Source of the DNA: Bradyrhizobium sp. 200
GTDB lineage: Bacteria; Pseudomonadota; Alphaproteobacteria; Rhizobiales; Xanthobacteraceae
Length of the DNA stretch: 64,000 nucleotides
Assembly: GCF_023100945.1 (NCBI RefSeq)
Contig: NZ_CP064689.1
Location: forward strand, 5,500,001-5,564,000
Direction: 5' to 3'
Shown here: one piece after another, positions 37,945 through 46,576 of the stretch
Layout of the letters: every line of letters starts with the position of its first letter
How positions within the stretch are numbered: the first letter of the stretch is position 1
Made by a program: the position numbers and the translations under genes
The notes under the pieces: generated by a model
Seen by the model: only the letters and a program-made list of their open reading frames with translations
The model's database searches: none
Told to the model about the DNA's origin: nothing

Positions 37945-38165
37945 TCACGGCTAGAGCGGAGTGGGTTGGAGCCGAATCGATTTGCCATTGGCGCGAACGA
38001 TCTCGTATCCCGGACGCAGTGCAGATACCCTTCGGCGGTACACCGCAGGGCCCAGACACAAAATCGCGAAAACAACCCCATGCAAAGTAGAATGGGCCCC
38101 GGCGCGCAGCACTCACGCCGCTTGCGTCCGGGGCACGAGTTGGTCCGTCGTGGCCCAACCTAATC

Positions 38166-39023
38166 TCATTCTGCCCTAGCGTGAGCCGGCACTTCCTGGT
38201 GTTGGCCGCAGCGGCAATTCTCGTAGTCCACGGGATCGTGGCTGTTGAAGATGGTCACGGCATCGCCGTGGTTGGCCTTGAGCGCCCGTAGCCGCTCCTG
38301 GTTTTCGATGCGCATGGCGCGATCCATGTCGGCGCGGCGCTGAAACATGCCGAGCACCAGCGGCATCCGCGGCGAAGCCTGCATCTGACCATAGAAAAAA
38401 TAGGCGTCGCCCGCGTGCAGCAGCCATTTGTCCCCGCTCCGCACGGCGATGCCGCAATGGCCTGATGTATGGCCCGGCAGCGGGATCATCAGGATGTCGG
38501 GCTCGCGGTCGCCTAGCGCGCGCACGCCCTTGAAGCCGTACCAGTCCTCGCCGCCTTCCCCATAGAACGCCCATTGCGGGCCATGCTGCCATTGCGCGGT
38601 GATGTAGCGGCCCTTCGGCGCGGGCGTCCGGCCGGTCACCGCCATGTCGTATTCGCGGCGATGGACGTGCACGTTGGCGTTCGGAAAATCCGGAATGCCG
38701 CCGGCATGATCGCGATCGAGATGCGTCAGCAACAGATGCCGCACCTCGCTTTTGGAATAGCCGAGCGCCTCGACCTGCCGCACAGCGGTCTCGGCCGGAT
38801 CGAGCCGCGGCGTCGTCTGCCGGACCCATTTGGGCCCAAGCCGCGGCGGGCTCGCAATGTCGTCCAATCCGATGCCGGTATCGACCAGCGCCAGCCCGTC
38901 ATTGGTCTCGATCAGCAGGCAATGGCACACCATGCGCGCGCGCTGGAAAATGCTGCCGGTGCCGTTCACCAGGCGCCGGCCGATCGGGCACATGGTGCCG
39001 GTGTTGAGATGGTGGACGCGCAT
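38166..39023 (-). CDS. Metallo-beta-lactamase fold hydrolase, lactonase-like
   Basis: This is a 285-residue MBL-fold enzyme. The ATG at 39023 is preceded by GGAGA. The metal motif is LLTHLDRDHAGGIPDFP (HXDXDH), with further ligands in PGHTSGHCG, LHAGDAYFFYG and FNSHDP. The overall layout resembles N-acyl-homoserine lactonase-type hydrolases, but the substrate cannot be read from sequence. It is divergent from a LysR gene with a 93-base gap, so it is probably controlled by it. The frame is open for 214 codons upstream; that extension is antisense to the LysR gene and is rejected. Confidence 0.87.
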   Translation of the reverse strand: MRVHHLNTGTMCPIGRRLVNGTGSIFQRARMVCHCLLIETNDGLALVDTGIGLDDIASPPRLGPKWVRQTTPRLDPAETAVRQVEALGYSKSEVRHLLLTHLDRDHAGGIPDFPNANVHVHRREYDMAVTGRTPAPKGRYITAQWQHGPQWAFYGEGGEDWYGFKGVRALGDREPDILMIPLPGHTSGHCGIAVRSGDKWLLHAGDAYFFYGQMQASPRMPLVLGMFQRRADMDRAMRIENQERLRALKANHGDAVTIFNSHDPVDYENCRCGQHQEVPAHARAE

Positions 39024-39070
39024 GACAATGTCTCCTTCGAGGTCAGGCGCCTTGCTTGCCATCCGGAAAC

Positions 39071-39120
39071 CCATAGGTAAAATATCGATATCTGATAGTA
39101 CCGATAGGACTAGCCTATGG
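39071..39120. promoter_or_regulatory. Palindromic region between the MBL gene and its divergent LysR gene
   Basis: CCATAGG (39071-39077) and CCTATGG (39114-39120) are inverted copies, the right one covering the lysR ATG. Between them lie the palindrome ATATCGATAT and repeats TGATAG and CCGATAG. The A/T-rich dyads with T-N11-A spacing are what LysR proteins bind. The operator role is inferred from position. Confidence 0.5.
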
Positions 39121-39974
39121 ATATCCGCGAACTCCGCTATTTCGCGGCCGTGTTCAGGGAGCGCAACCTGACGGCGGCCGCCAGGCGCTGCTTCATCTCG
39201 CAGCCCTCGATCTCGGCGGCGATCACCAATCTGGAAGCCGAACTCGGCACGGCGCTGTTCATACGGCACAAGAAGGGCGTGGCGCCGACGCAAGCGGCCG
39301 AACAATTTCACGCCGTGGCCCGCCGCATCATCGATGAGGCGGACGCGGCGAAAAACCTGTTCCGAAAACCTGCGACGCGGAACGCATTGACGCTCGGCCT
39401 GATGCGCACGCTCGACCGGCCGCGAACCATTGCGCTTCTGAAGCCGCTGACCGGGACCGCCGACATCGCGCTCCGCCTCGTTGGCGTCGATGACGCCGCG
39501 GATGCGCGGATCGTCTCCAAGAATCTGCTGCATGCCGACGAGCATTTCGTTCCGCTCTGGGTCGAGCGCTACGTCGCAGCCCTGCCGCCATCGCATCCGC
39601 TGACGCTGAAGGAGCGGCTGCGCACCGCGGATCTCGCCGGCGTCGCCATGGTCGATCGCTGTCATTGCGAGCAGAGTGAATTCTTCGGCCGTGCCGCGTC
39701 GTCGTCACGCCAGCCTGCGGCGATCGCAGAATCGGAAGACTGGGCGATGGCGCTGGTGGCCGCCGGCGTCGGCATTGCGATCGTTCCCGAAGGCGTGGCG
39801 CGCGCTAATTCCGATGTCGCCGTCCGCGAGATCGACGTCGACGTGAAGCGCGAGGTGGGGCTCGCCTACAGCGCGGCACGGCCGCCGTCAGAAGCCTTGC
39901 AGAACTTTATCGCAAAACTGCAGCGGCAACGACCCAAAGCGAGCAGTGTCAAATCAAAGGCTCGGCGTAGCTGA
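39117..39974 (+). CDS. LysR-family transcriptional regulator
   Basis: This is a 285-residue regulator beginning MDIRELRYFAAVFRERNLTA, with the helix-turn-helix SQPSISAAITNLEAELGTAL. The effector domain (about 90-270) contains DRCHCEQSEFFGR, a Cys-His-Cys cluster that is less usual in this family and could sense metal or redox state. It is divergent from the MBL hydrolase and is its likely regulator. The effector is unknown. Confidence 0.88.
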   Translation: MDIRELRYFAAVFRERNLTAAARRCFISQPSISAAITNLEAELGTALFIRHKKGVAPTQAAEQFHAVARRIIDEADAAKNLFRKPATRNALTLGLMRTLDRPRTIALLKPLTGTADIALRLVGVDDAADARIVSKNLLHADEHFVPLWVERYVAALPPSHPLTLKERLRTADLAGVAMVDRCHCEQSEFFGRAASSSRQPAAIAESEDWAMALVAAGVGIAIVPEGVARANSDVAVREIDVDVKREVGLAYSAARPPSEALQNFIAKLQRQRPKASSVKSKARRS

Positions 39975-40266
39975 CTAGGATGCGTACTCACAAATCGAGA
40001 TTGATTGGCGCGGCTGATCGACGTCCGCTATGCCCCGGATAGCAACCAAATTCCGCATCGCCGCGAAATGACGCGATGGGCCAATTGCTGACACACCCTA
40101 GTTCCTCGCCGTCTTCCTAAGAACGCTCATTGTCGAAGCACCCTTCTCGGCTGCGCGATAAGTGACCCGAAGCACCAAGACGAGAGCGGGCGCGACCCCG
40201 CTGCGTCTGTGCGTTGTTCTCAAGTCAGCCTACACTCTGCCCTATCAACAGCCGAGGAGCTCAGCC

Positions 40267-40677
40267 ATGACCACCCGACACGCCGCCTGCAGCTGTGGGC
40301 AGCTTCACCTTACGATCGAAGGCGAATCGGCGCGTATCTCCATGTGTCACTGTCTGGCGTGCCAGCGCCGTACTGGCGCCGCATTTGGCAACCAGGCGCG
40401 CTTCCGGCGCGAGCAGGTCACCGTCACCGGGAAGGCTACGACGTGGAATCGGACAGCCGAAAGCGGGAAAGTGGTGACCTTTGACTTCTGTCCGACGTGC
40501 GGCTCCACGGTCTACTGGGAGAGCGAAAGCTTTCCTGGATACGTCATTGTTGCCATCGGAAACTTCGCCGATCCGAATTTCCCCGCGCCGACCGTCTCGG
40601 TGTGGGAGGAGTCACGCCATCCCTGGGTCTCATTGCCGCCCGACTCTCCGAGCAAGCGAATGGCGAAGCAGGGGTGA
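40267..40677 (+). CDS. GFA/CENP-V family zinc-binding protein
   Basis: This 136-residue protein starts at ATG 40267 after GAGGAG. The zinc-binding cysteines of the GFA fold are in ACSCGQ, CHCLACQRRTGA and CPTCGSTVYWE. Family members include glutathione-dependent formaldehyde-activating enzyme and many uncharacterised proteins, so the reaction is not assigned. It stands alone, 30 bases upstream of the MITE-like element. Confidence 0.87.
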   Translation: MTTRHAACSCGQLHLTIEGESARISMCHCLACQRRTGAAFGNQARFRREQVTVTGKATTWNRTAESGKVVTFDFCPTCGSTVYWESESFPGYVIVAIGNFADPNFPAPTVSVWEESRHPWVSLPPDSPSKRMAKQG

Positions 40678-40705
40678 CCACATCACCATCTGAGGTCCGA
40701 GTTGG

Positions 40706-40872
40706 GTCCAGGCTGTGTGAAAAGTCAAAAGTTCGAAGCGCGACGAGAATGATATTCTTGATTTCGATTTCAAAATTGAATGCGCTTGCGATGTGGGGCA
40801 CATGAAAAGGCCTTGAACGAGTAACTTGTTCTATCGCGATTGATCGCCTTTGCGTTTTCACACGGCCTGGGT
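40706..40872. mobile_element. MITE-like element with terminal inverted repeats
   Basis: CCAGGCTGTGTGAAAA (40708-40723) and TTTTCACACGGCCTGG (40855-40870) are inverted copies with one mismatch, and they bound about 165 bases without a coding frame. The interior is AT-richer than the neighbours. The size, termini and lack of a transposase fit a non-autonomous miniature transposon or an internally deleted insertion sequence. A clear target-site duplication was not seen. Confidence 0.6.
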
Positions 40873-41047
40873 CAATCGCTACAGGTCATTTGCCGCTGAG
40901 CTGGGCGCGAGGTTCGCATTGGCCCGATTGCGACGATTTCTGCGGTGCAACCAAAAATCGTAAGGTGCTAAAAGGCGAAATGCGCTCCAGTATATGAAAG
41001 AGGCCGCCAATTAACAATTCAGACCAGCAGCGGAATCATACAGAATT

Positions 41048-41488
41048 CTACAAGCTGCGCGTTAGAACCCGCTCTCCGTTTGATAGCATCGCATCAGTCT
41101 CAACGAATCCGATCGAACGATAGAAGTCTAGCGGACCGCCATCGCCGAGCACGACGCTCGTCTGCATTCGTCGGTAGCCAGCATCGCGGAGAAGATCGAT
41201 CAGCTGCGTAATCGCTTGTTTTGCGTGTCCCATCTTTTGGTGGTTATGGTCGATCATGAACCGCCAAAGATAGGCAACTTCCGTCTCATCGGTTGGCTTC
41301 CACATCACGAAGCCAACCGGTACCTCGTCTGCGTATACTGCCCTGAAGATGGCTCGCGGCTCGAAATACGCTTGCGCGATTGAGAGTGCATTGGGGGCGA
41401 CAAAGCGTTTCTGCTCCTCTCTTGTTTCCAAGTCGCAAATCACCCGCACGGTTGCAGCGGTGATCTCGCGGAGGGTTATGACGGACAT
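41048..41488 (-). CDS. GNAT-family N-acetyltransferase
   Basis: This is a 146-residue acetyltransferase. The acetyl-CoA region is AYLWRFMIDHNHQKMGHAKQAI, where the usual (Q/R)xxGx(G/A) is QKMGHA. The C-terminal part LDFYRSIGFVETD is the standard GNAT beta-6/helix motif. The N-terminus (LREITAATVRVICDLETREEQ) resembles spermidine acetyltransferase-like members. The substrate is not determined. It is isolated, with repeat-derived sequence on both sides. Confidence 0.85.
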   Translation of the reverse strand: MSVITLREITAATVRVICDLETREEQKRFVAPNALSIAQAYFEPRAIFRAVYADEVPVGFVMWKPTDETEVAYLWRFMIDHNHQKMGHAKQAITQLIDLLRDAGYRRMQTSVVLGDGGPLDFYRSIGFVETDAMLSNGERVLTRSL

Positions 41489-41817
41489 CGCGTGAGTAAA
41501 CCAGTTCGCCCACCAACCTCAAAGCGAAAACCAGAGCCAACAGTCTTTGAACCGCACAGTATCCTGAACTCCTTGCTCTGAGATCTCCCCTGCTTGCGGT
41601 AACCGGCTTTTTGAATTGACGATATCAGTGGGCAGCATTTCCAGGATGCCTTGGGCGACGTGACGCGTCTCGCCGATCATCCTACTTCCGCTTTGGGTCA
41701 AAAGCGGCGGTCCAGGCAAGTGCGGCTCGGCGTCCGGTTTACCCCCGACAGCCGACATCACAATGGCTTAGCCGCCCTTCGGCTTAGTGCCAGCAGCGGA
41801 CATTCGTAGTTTCAGCA
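41489..41817. other. Intergenic region with degenerate dispersed-repeat sequence
   Basis: An 80-codon ORF on the minus strand (41519-41761) begins MMSAVGGKPDAE. This translation pattern comes from a common intergenic repeat of rhizobia rather than a protein gene, and the DNA (ATGTCGGCT...GACCCAAAGCGG) matches similar stretches near 43648 and 46681. I see no other gene here. A promoter for the GNAT gene should lie at its left end. Confidence 0.5.
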
Positions 41818-42804
41818 TCAGATCGACAAGCGACGCCTGGCCGTTAAACGTGTTACCGTATGCGGGCTAATGCAGTTCGCCATGACCTCGAACAGCCAGG
41901 CGATCCCGGCATCGGCCATCGCGGCTTGCGAGGTGACGACGCGCACCGCGTCGGCTGTCCAGCGAAAAGGCACAGGGCGCGCCACGAGGTGGAAGCGCGT
42001 CGCATGCCGCTCGACGAGACGGCGCGGCAACGTCGCAATCAGATCGCTTTCGGCGAGCTGCGCCAGCGCCATCATGAAATTCGGCACTGTCAGCGCCACG
42101 CGACGCGAATGTCCCCGCTCGGCGAGCCGGATATCGACGATCCCGAGCGCATCACCGATAGCCGATACCAGAAGATGCTGCGCCTTCAGATAGGCAGTCA
42201 GGTTCAGTGCGCGCGCCAGCGGGTGGCCCTTACGCATCGCGACGACGAAGTCTTCCTCGAACAGCAGCCGTTCGGCGTAGCGTGACGGCACCGCACCGAT
42301 CGGCAAAACCGCGAGATCGAGTCTATGCGCGTCGAGCTCCGTCAACGTGTCTTGCCAGACCTCGCTCGTCGACTTGCCGTAATGTTGCGGCATCAGTTGC
42401 AGCAGTCGAATGTCGATCCCCGGCGCGTCTCTCGCCAAGCGGGAAACGAGGGAGCCGAGAAAGACAGCCGCCAAGGCATCCGGCGCGCCGATTTTGAACG
42501 ACCGCCGCGCGGTTCTCGCGTCGAATGGTCCAGCCGCCGACATGATCCCTTCGACGCGCGAAAGAAGATCGGCAACCGGACCGGCAAGTGCGAGGGCACG
42601 CTCCGTCGGCTTTACGCCGGTCGATGTCTTGAGGAACAGCGGATCATGAAGAAGACGCCGCAGACGACTGAGGCCGTGGCTTACCGCGGAAGGCGTGAGA
42701 TTGAGCTTTTCCGCGGCGCGCGCGACGTGGCGCTCCTCGAGCACGGTGCTGAACACCACAAGGAGACTGACATCGACCCGCAGGAGCTGAGCCGGATTCA
42801 GCAT
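41818..42804 (-). CDS. LysR-family regulator, NodD/NahR-like subgroup
   Basis: This is a 328-residue regulator. The N-terminus LRVDVSLLVVFSTVLEERHVARAAEKL followed by TPSAVSHGLSRLRRLLHDPLFL is typical of the NodD/NahR/LinR subgroup, which often senses aromatic compounds. The effector domain spans about 95-310. It is divergent from the NTF2-like gene with 100 bases between the starts. The pobA operon lies 1.5 kb to the right, but control of it is only a possibility. Confidence 0.87.
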   Translation of the reverse strand: MLNPAQLLRVDVSLLVVFSTVLEERHVARAAEKLNLTPSAVSHGLSRLRRLLHDPLFLKTSTGVKPTERALALAGPVADLLSRVEGIMSAAGPFDARTARRSFKIGAPDALAAVFLGSLVSRLARDAPGIDIRLLQLMPQHYGKSTSEVWQDTLTELDAHRLDLAVLPIGAVPSRYAERLLFEEDFVVAMRKGHPLARALNLTAYLKAQHLLVSAIGDALGIVDIRLAERGHSRRVALTVPNFMMALAQLAESDLIATLPRRLVERHATRFHLVARPVPFRWTADAVRVVTSQAAMADAGIAWLFEVMANCISPHTVTRLTARRRLSI

Positions 42805-42904
42805 GGTGCTGAGACCTTATCACTGGATTCATGACAGTCAAAGAGGCATCCAGCGTCCCGACTCGTTCAACCAAGGCGAGCTCGTTCATGACAGGAGACC
42901 TCGC

Positions 42905-43468
42905 ATGTCGAAGAATTGCCCAATGCCGCTTGATCCAGCCACACACTTGGCGTTATCCCGCCGTCACGCCCTCTCAGCAATGGCTATCATGCCGCTCGTC
43001 GTAGCCGAAGCGGCCACGGCCGACGACGTGATCGCCAGGCTGCTTGCCCATACCCAGCAGTCGAACGCGGCGCTGATGCGCGGAGACGCCGAGACTTACC
43101 GGGCAATGACCGCCATCACGGACGATTTCACGCTGATGTCTCCGTTCGGTGGGGAGCCGTCGAAGGCCTCGCAGTACACTCCCGAAAAATGGGACCGTAT
43201 GGCGCGGTTCTTCAAGAACGGCACGCACAGGCAGGAGGTCGTCCAATCCTATGGCTCGCAGGATATGGTGGTTCTGGCGCTGATCGAGCGGGACCACGTC
43301 GAGGTCGGGGGGCTGCCCGCGCAGGAATGGGCGTTGCGCGTTACGCTCGTCTACCGACGCGACGGGACGGAGTGGCGCCTGGTGCATCGTCACGCCGACC
43401 CGCTGGCCAACGGCATCAGCCTGCAACAGGCGGCCGCGCTCGCGCGCGGATTGCCTGCAAGCGAATGA
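42905..43468 (+). CDS. Exported NTF2-like (DUF4440/SnoaL) protein
   Basis: This is a 187-residue protein starting at ATG 42905 after CAGGAGA. Its N-terminus LALSRRHALSAMAIMPLVVAEA has twin arginines and a hydrophobic stretch, which suggests Tat export. The remainder is one NTF2-like cone domain (HTQQSNAALMRGDAETYRAM, DFTLMSPFGGEPS and EWRLVHRHADPL). Family members are enzymes or ligand-binding proteins of varied function. It is divergent from a NodD/NahR-like LysR gene that probably controls it. Confidence 0.78.
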   Translation: MSKNCPMPLDPATHLALSRRHALSAMAIMPLVVAEAATADDVIARLLAHTQQSNAALMRGDAETYRAMTAITDDFTLMSPFGGEPSKASQYTPEKWDRMARFFKNGTHRQEVVQSYGSQDMVVLALIERDHVEVGGLPAQEWALRVTLVYRRDGTEWRLVHRHADPLANGISLQQAAALARGLPASE

Positions 43469-44330
43469 TCATGCAAGCCCGCGCTGGTTCGGAGGCGAAC
43501 ACCATGGAGATGCACTCGGGTCCGGCCAGCGCATATGCGCCACACGGCGCGGCGCTGATCTGCTACCAGGACAGCGTGACGATGTGCCGGCCAGTACGGT
43601 CCGCGCGATCGGTGTTGAGAGGCTCAAGAGCATCGACCTGAGCGGTGAATGTCGGCTTCGGGTCCATCTGCAGACGCAACCGGCCGTCAAAGCTCTTGTC
43701 CGCTTGGCCCTCGAAAACAGACCCTCGGACACTGGTCACCATTGTCTGCCAAGGCCTTAGGCCGACGTCCGTCAGCTATGAGCGACGGCTCAGCTTTCGT
43801 GGGAAAATCTTTGCAAAAAAGGACCATCGGAACAACCGATGGTCCTTAAAGCCTTGAGGCTTTCGTCTTGCATTACGTTGCCAGTTAGCTGCGGACAGAC
43901 TGGCGGCTGCCGCAGGGTTGATGCTCGCTTTGCACTGGCCGTTTGGACCCTGACCTTTGGACCCTTTGCCGTTGAGACGTCGGTCCCGTCGGACGCCTGT
44001 CACCCTTGGCATTGGTCGTTATCGGCACTCGTCACTGTTGGCGCGGGATGGTGCGAGAAACCACTCGATCAACCAAGCAATGCAACGCTTGACGAAAGAG
44101 CCGGTTCCCTCAAGAGGAGGCTGAGTGGCTGCTGACAGGGAACTTTATTGCTCGGCCGAGATAGGCAGGAACGAACATGTGGACGAGAGATGCCCGCGGA
44201 ATTGGACCGGCCGGGAATCCATGAATTGGCACTTCTACCAGCCCCGTGATTTCTTACGATACGACGATGGCAATCCTCGCCAACACGGTCATGCGAGCCA
44301 CGGTCGTAGTCCGGAACATGGGAGGCCGAA
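43469..44330. other. Long intergenic region with repeat fragment and hairpins
   Basis: No protein gene is supported in these 862 bases. AATGTCGGCTTCGGGTCC at 43648-43665 repeats, with one change, at 46681-46698. A strong terminator hairpin lies at 43821-43845, and a second small hairpin AAAGCC-TTGA-GGCTTT at 43848-43863. The right end carries the promoter of the methyltransferase-pobA operon and a GGGAGG ribosome site before 44331. Confidence 0.5.
43811..43845 (-). terminator. Strong rho-independent terminator facing the minus strand
   Basis: The stem GGACCATCGG (43821-43830) pairs perfectly with CCGATGGTCC (43836-43845) around the loop AACAA. On the minus strand the hairpin is followed by six T (43815-43820), the standard terminator form; on the plus strand only TT follows. 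No minus-strand gene lies to its right, so the transcript that it would end is unidentified. Confidence 0.7.
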
Positions 44331-45374
44331 ATGCCTCGAACAAAAGCCCTTGCCACCACGCCGGAGCTTCCTTCCGCCGTCCCGCTGATGGCGCTTTCGA
44401 CCGGTTTCTGGGCCTTCAAGACTCTGGCCGCTGCGCACGAGTTGGACCTCTTCAGCCGCCTTGCGGGCGGCGCCGGCATCACGGTTGCCGGGCTGGCGGA
44501 AGCGCTCGGTCTGCATCCACGCCCGGCCGAGATGCTGCTGACCGGCTGCGCTGCACTCGGGCTTCTGGAGAAAACGGACGGCCGTTATCGCAATGCGCCG
44601 TTGAGCGAAGCCTATCTCGTGCGCGGGAAGCCGTATTACTTCGGTGGCTTCGTGCAGATGGCCGACAAGCGGCTCTACGCGGGCTGGGGCAAACTTGCCG
44701 AAGCGCTGCGCACGAACCGGCCAACCACGTGGGACCCGGCAGTGCAATCCTCCATGTTCGACGGCGAGGATCCGACGATGCTGGCACTCTTCTGGGAGGC
44801 GATGCATTCGCTCTCCACGATGACCGCGCGCAAGCTCGGCGAAGCCGTGGATCTCAGTCATTTCCGCCGCCTTCTGGACATCGGCGGCGGATCGGGCGCG
44901 TACGACATCGAGCTTTGCAAACAGTATGGGGCCCTGCGCGCGACGGTGTTTGACTTGCCGCATGTGGCCGCGATCGCCGCGGGAAAGATTGCTGAGGCCG
45001 GCTTGACCGACCGCATCGAGACCGCCGGCGGCAGCTTCTTCGACCACATTCCGGCGGATTACGACGTGCATCTCCTGTCGATGATCCTGCACGATTGGGA
45101 CGAGTCGAAGAACCGCGCCCTGCTGCGCCGGTCCTTCGACGCTTTGCCGAGCGGCGGCGCAGTCGTCATCAGCGAGCTTCTCGTCAATGACGAAAAGACC
45201 GGACCAGCGCCAGCCGCGCTGATGAGCCTTAACATGCTGATCGAGACGGAAGGGCGAAACTACACGCCGGCCGAATATTCGGCGTGGCTCGAGGAAGCCG
45301 GATTTCGGCACGTCGAGACGGTCTGGTTCGACGCACCCGCCGCGAACGGCGCCGTGATCGGCCGCAAGCCATAA
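44331..45374 (+). CDS. SAM-dependent O-methyltransferase (family 2, acetylserotonin-type)
   Basis: This 347-residue methyltransferase starts after GGGAGGCCGAA. The N-terminal winged-helix dimerisation domain is at about 15-100 (VPLMALSTGFWAFKTLAAAHELDLF). The SAM-binding motif is RRLLDIGGGSGAYDIEL at about 185, and the catalytic-base segment is LLSMILHDWDESKNRALLRR. This layout matches family 2 O-methyltransferases of aromatic or polyketide hydroxyl groups. It is followed 23 bases later by pobA, so the two are probably one operon acting on a hydroxylated aromatic acid. The natural substrate is unknown. Confidence 0.85.
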   Translation: MPRTKALATTPELPSAVPLMALSTGFWAFKTLAAAHELDLFSRLAGGAGITVAGLAEALGLHPRPAEMLLTGCAALGLLEKTDGRYRNAPLSEAYLVRGKPYYFGGFVQMADKRLYAGWGKLAEALRTNRPTTWDPAVQSSMFDGEDPTMLALFWEAMHSLSTMTARKLGEAVDLSHFRRLLDIGGGSGAYDIELCKQYGALRATVFDLPHVAAIAAGKIAEAGLTDRIETAGGSFFDHIPADYDVHLLSMILHDWDESKNRALLRRSFDALPSGGAVVISELLVNDEKTGPAPAALMSLNMLIETEGRNYTPAEYSAWLEEAGFRHVETVWFDAPAANGAVIGRKP

Positions 45375-45397
45375 CTCAAGGGAGGCCTCATGCGGCG

Positions 45398-46576
45398 ATG
45401 ACGCGAACGCAGGTTGCCATCATCGGCGGCGGTCCCGCCGGTCTACTGCTCTCCCACATGCTCGCCCGCAACGGCGTCGACAGCATCGTGCTGGAGCGGC
45501 AGAGCCGCGGCCATGTGCTCGAGCGCATCCGCGCCGGGGTGCTGGAAGCGGGAACGATCGAACTCTTGCGCGAGGTCGGCCTCGGCGCGCGCATGGATCG
45601 GGAGGGACGTGTCCATGACGGCACGGGCATCGCGTGGGAAGGCAAGCCGCACTTCTTCATCGACACCCGCAAGTTCACCGGCCGACCGATGATGTCCTAT
45701 GGCCAGACCGCGATCACCGAGGATCTCTATGCCGCGCGCGACGCGGCTGGCGGCGTCGTGATCGATGAGGCGGCAAACGTCGCGCCGCACGAGCTGACGT
45801 CGGACCGCCCGCACGTGACCTACGAAAAGGGCGGGCAGACCCGCCGGATCGATTGCGACTATGTCGCTGGCTGCGACGGCCACCATGGCGTGAGCCGGCA
45901 ATCGGTCCCGGCGTCGGTGCTGCGCACGTTAGAGCGCGGCTATCCGTTCGGCTGGCTCGGCATCATGTCGGAGACGCCGCCCTATCCGGAGATCTGCTAT
46001 TGCTATCATTCGCGCGGCTTCGCGCTCGCCTCGCAGCGCAGCCCGATGCTGAGCCGCTACTACATCCAGTGCGATCTCGACGCCCGCATCGAGGACTGGC
46101 CGGACGACCGCTTCTGGGAGGAATTGAAGGCGCGCTGCCCGAAGGACATGGCCGACAGCATCGTGACCGGTCCCTCGATCGAGAAATCGATCGCGCCGCT
46201 ACGGAGCTTTGTCGCCGAGCCGATGCGCTATGGTCGCCTGTTTCTGGCGGGCGACGCAGCGCACATTGTCCCTCCCACAGGAGCGAAAGGTCTCAACCTC
46301 GCGGTCTCCGACGTGTTCTACCTCTCGCGCGCGTTGACCGAGGCCTTGAAGGCCGGCCGCACCCACTATCTCGACGGCTATTCCGATATGGCGCTGCGCC
46401 GGGTGTGGAGCGCCGAGCGCATGTCGTGGTGGCTGACCACGTTGATCCACCAGTTCCCTAATGAAGCGCCGTTCGACCGGCGCATGCGCGAGAACCAGTT
46501 CGATTACCTTCTTGCGTCGGAGCGTGCGCAGGCATCGCTCGCCGAGCAGTATGTCGGCCTGCCATTTGAGAGCTGA
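45398..46576 (+). CDS. pobA: 4-Hydroxybenzoate 3-monooxygenase
   Basis: This 392-residue FAD enzyme hydroxylates 4-hydroxybenzoate to protocatechuate with NAD(P)H and O2. The start MTRTQVAIIGGGPAGLLLSH at 45398 follows the expected Rossmann motif; the frame extends upstream inside the methyltransferase gene without support. The class A flavoprotein DG motif is YVAGCDGHHGVSR, and the FAD ribityl motif is RLFLAGDAAHIVPPTGAKGLN. The segment FTGRPMMSYGQTAITEDL and the overall length of about 392 are typical of PobA. It is co-directional with the methyltransferase and probably co-transcribed with it. Confidence 0.94.
   Translation: MTRTQVAIIGGGPAGLLLSHMLARNGVDSIVLERQSRGHVLERIRAGVLEAGTIELLREVGLGARMDREGRVHDGTGIAWEGKPHFFIDTRKFTGRPMMSYGQTAITEDLYAARDAAGGVVIDEAANVAPHELTSDRPHVTYEKGGQTRRIDCDYVAGCDGHHGVSRQSVPASVLRTLERGYPFGWLGIMSETPPYPEICYCYHSRGFALASQRSPMLSRYYIQCDLDARIEDWPDDRFWEELKARCPKDMADSIVTGPSIEKSIAPLRSFVAEPMRYGRLFLAGDAAHIVPPTGAKGLNLAVSDVFYLSRALTEALKAGRTHYLDGYSDMALRRVWSAERMSWWLTTLIHQFPNEAPFDRRMRENQFDYLLASERAQASLAEQYVGLPFES

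Noticed and set aside
39024..39665. N-terminal extension of the MBL hydrolase frame
   Set aside because: The added 214 codons are antisense to the lysR gene; the GGAGA site and family alignment support the start at 39023.
41519..41761. 80-codon ORF beginning MMSAVGGKPDAE
   Set aside because: It is a translation of a common dispersed intergenic repeat of rhizobia and shows no protein domain.
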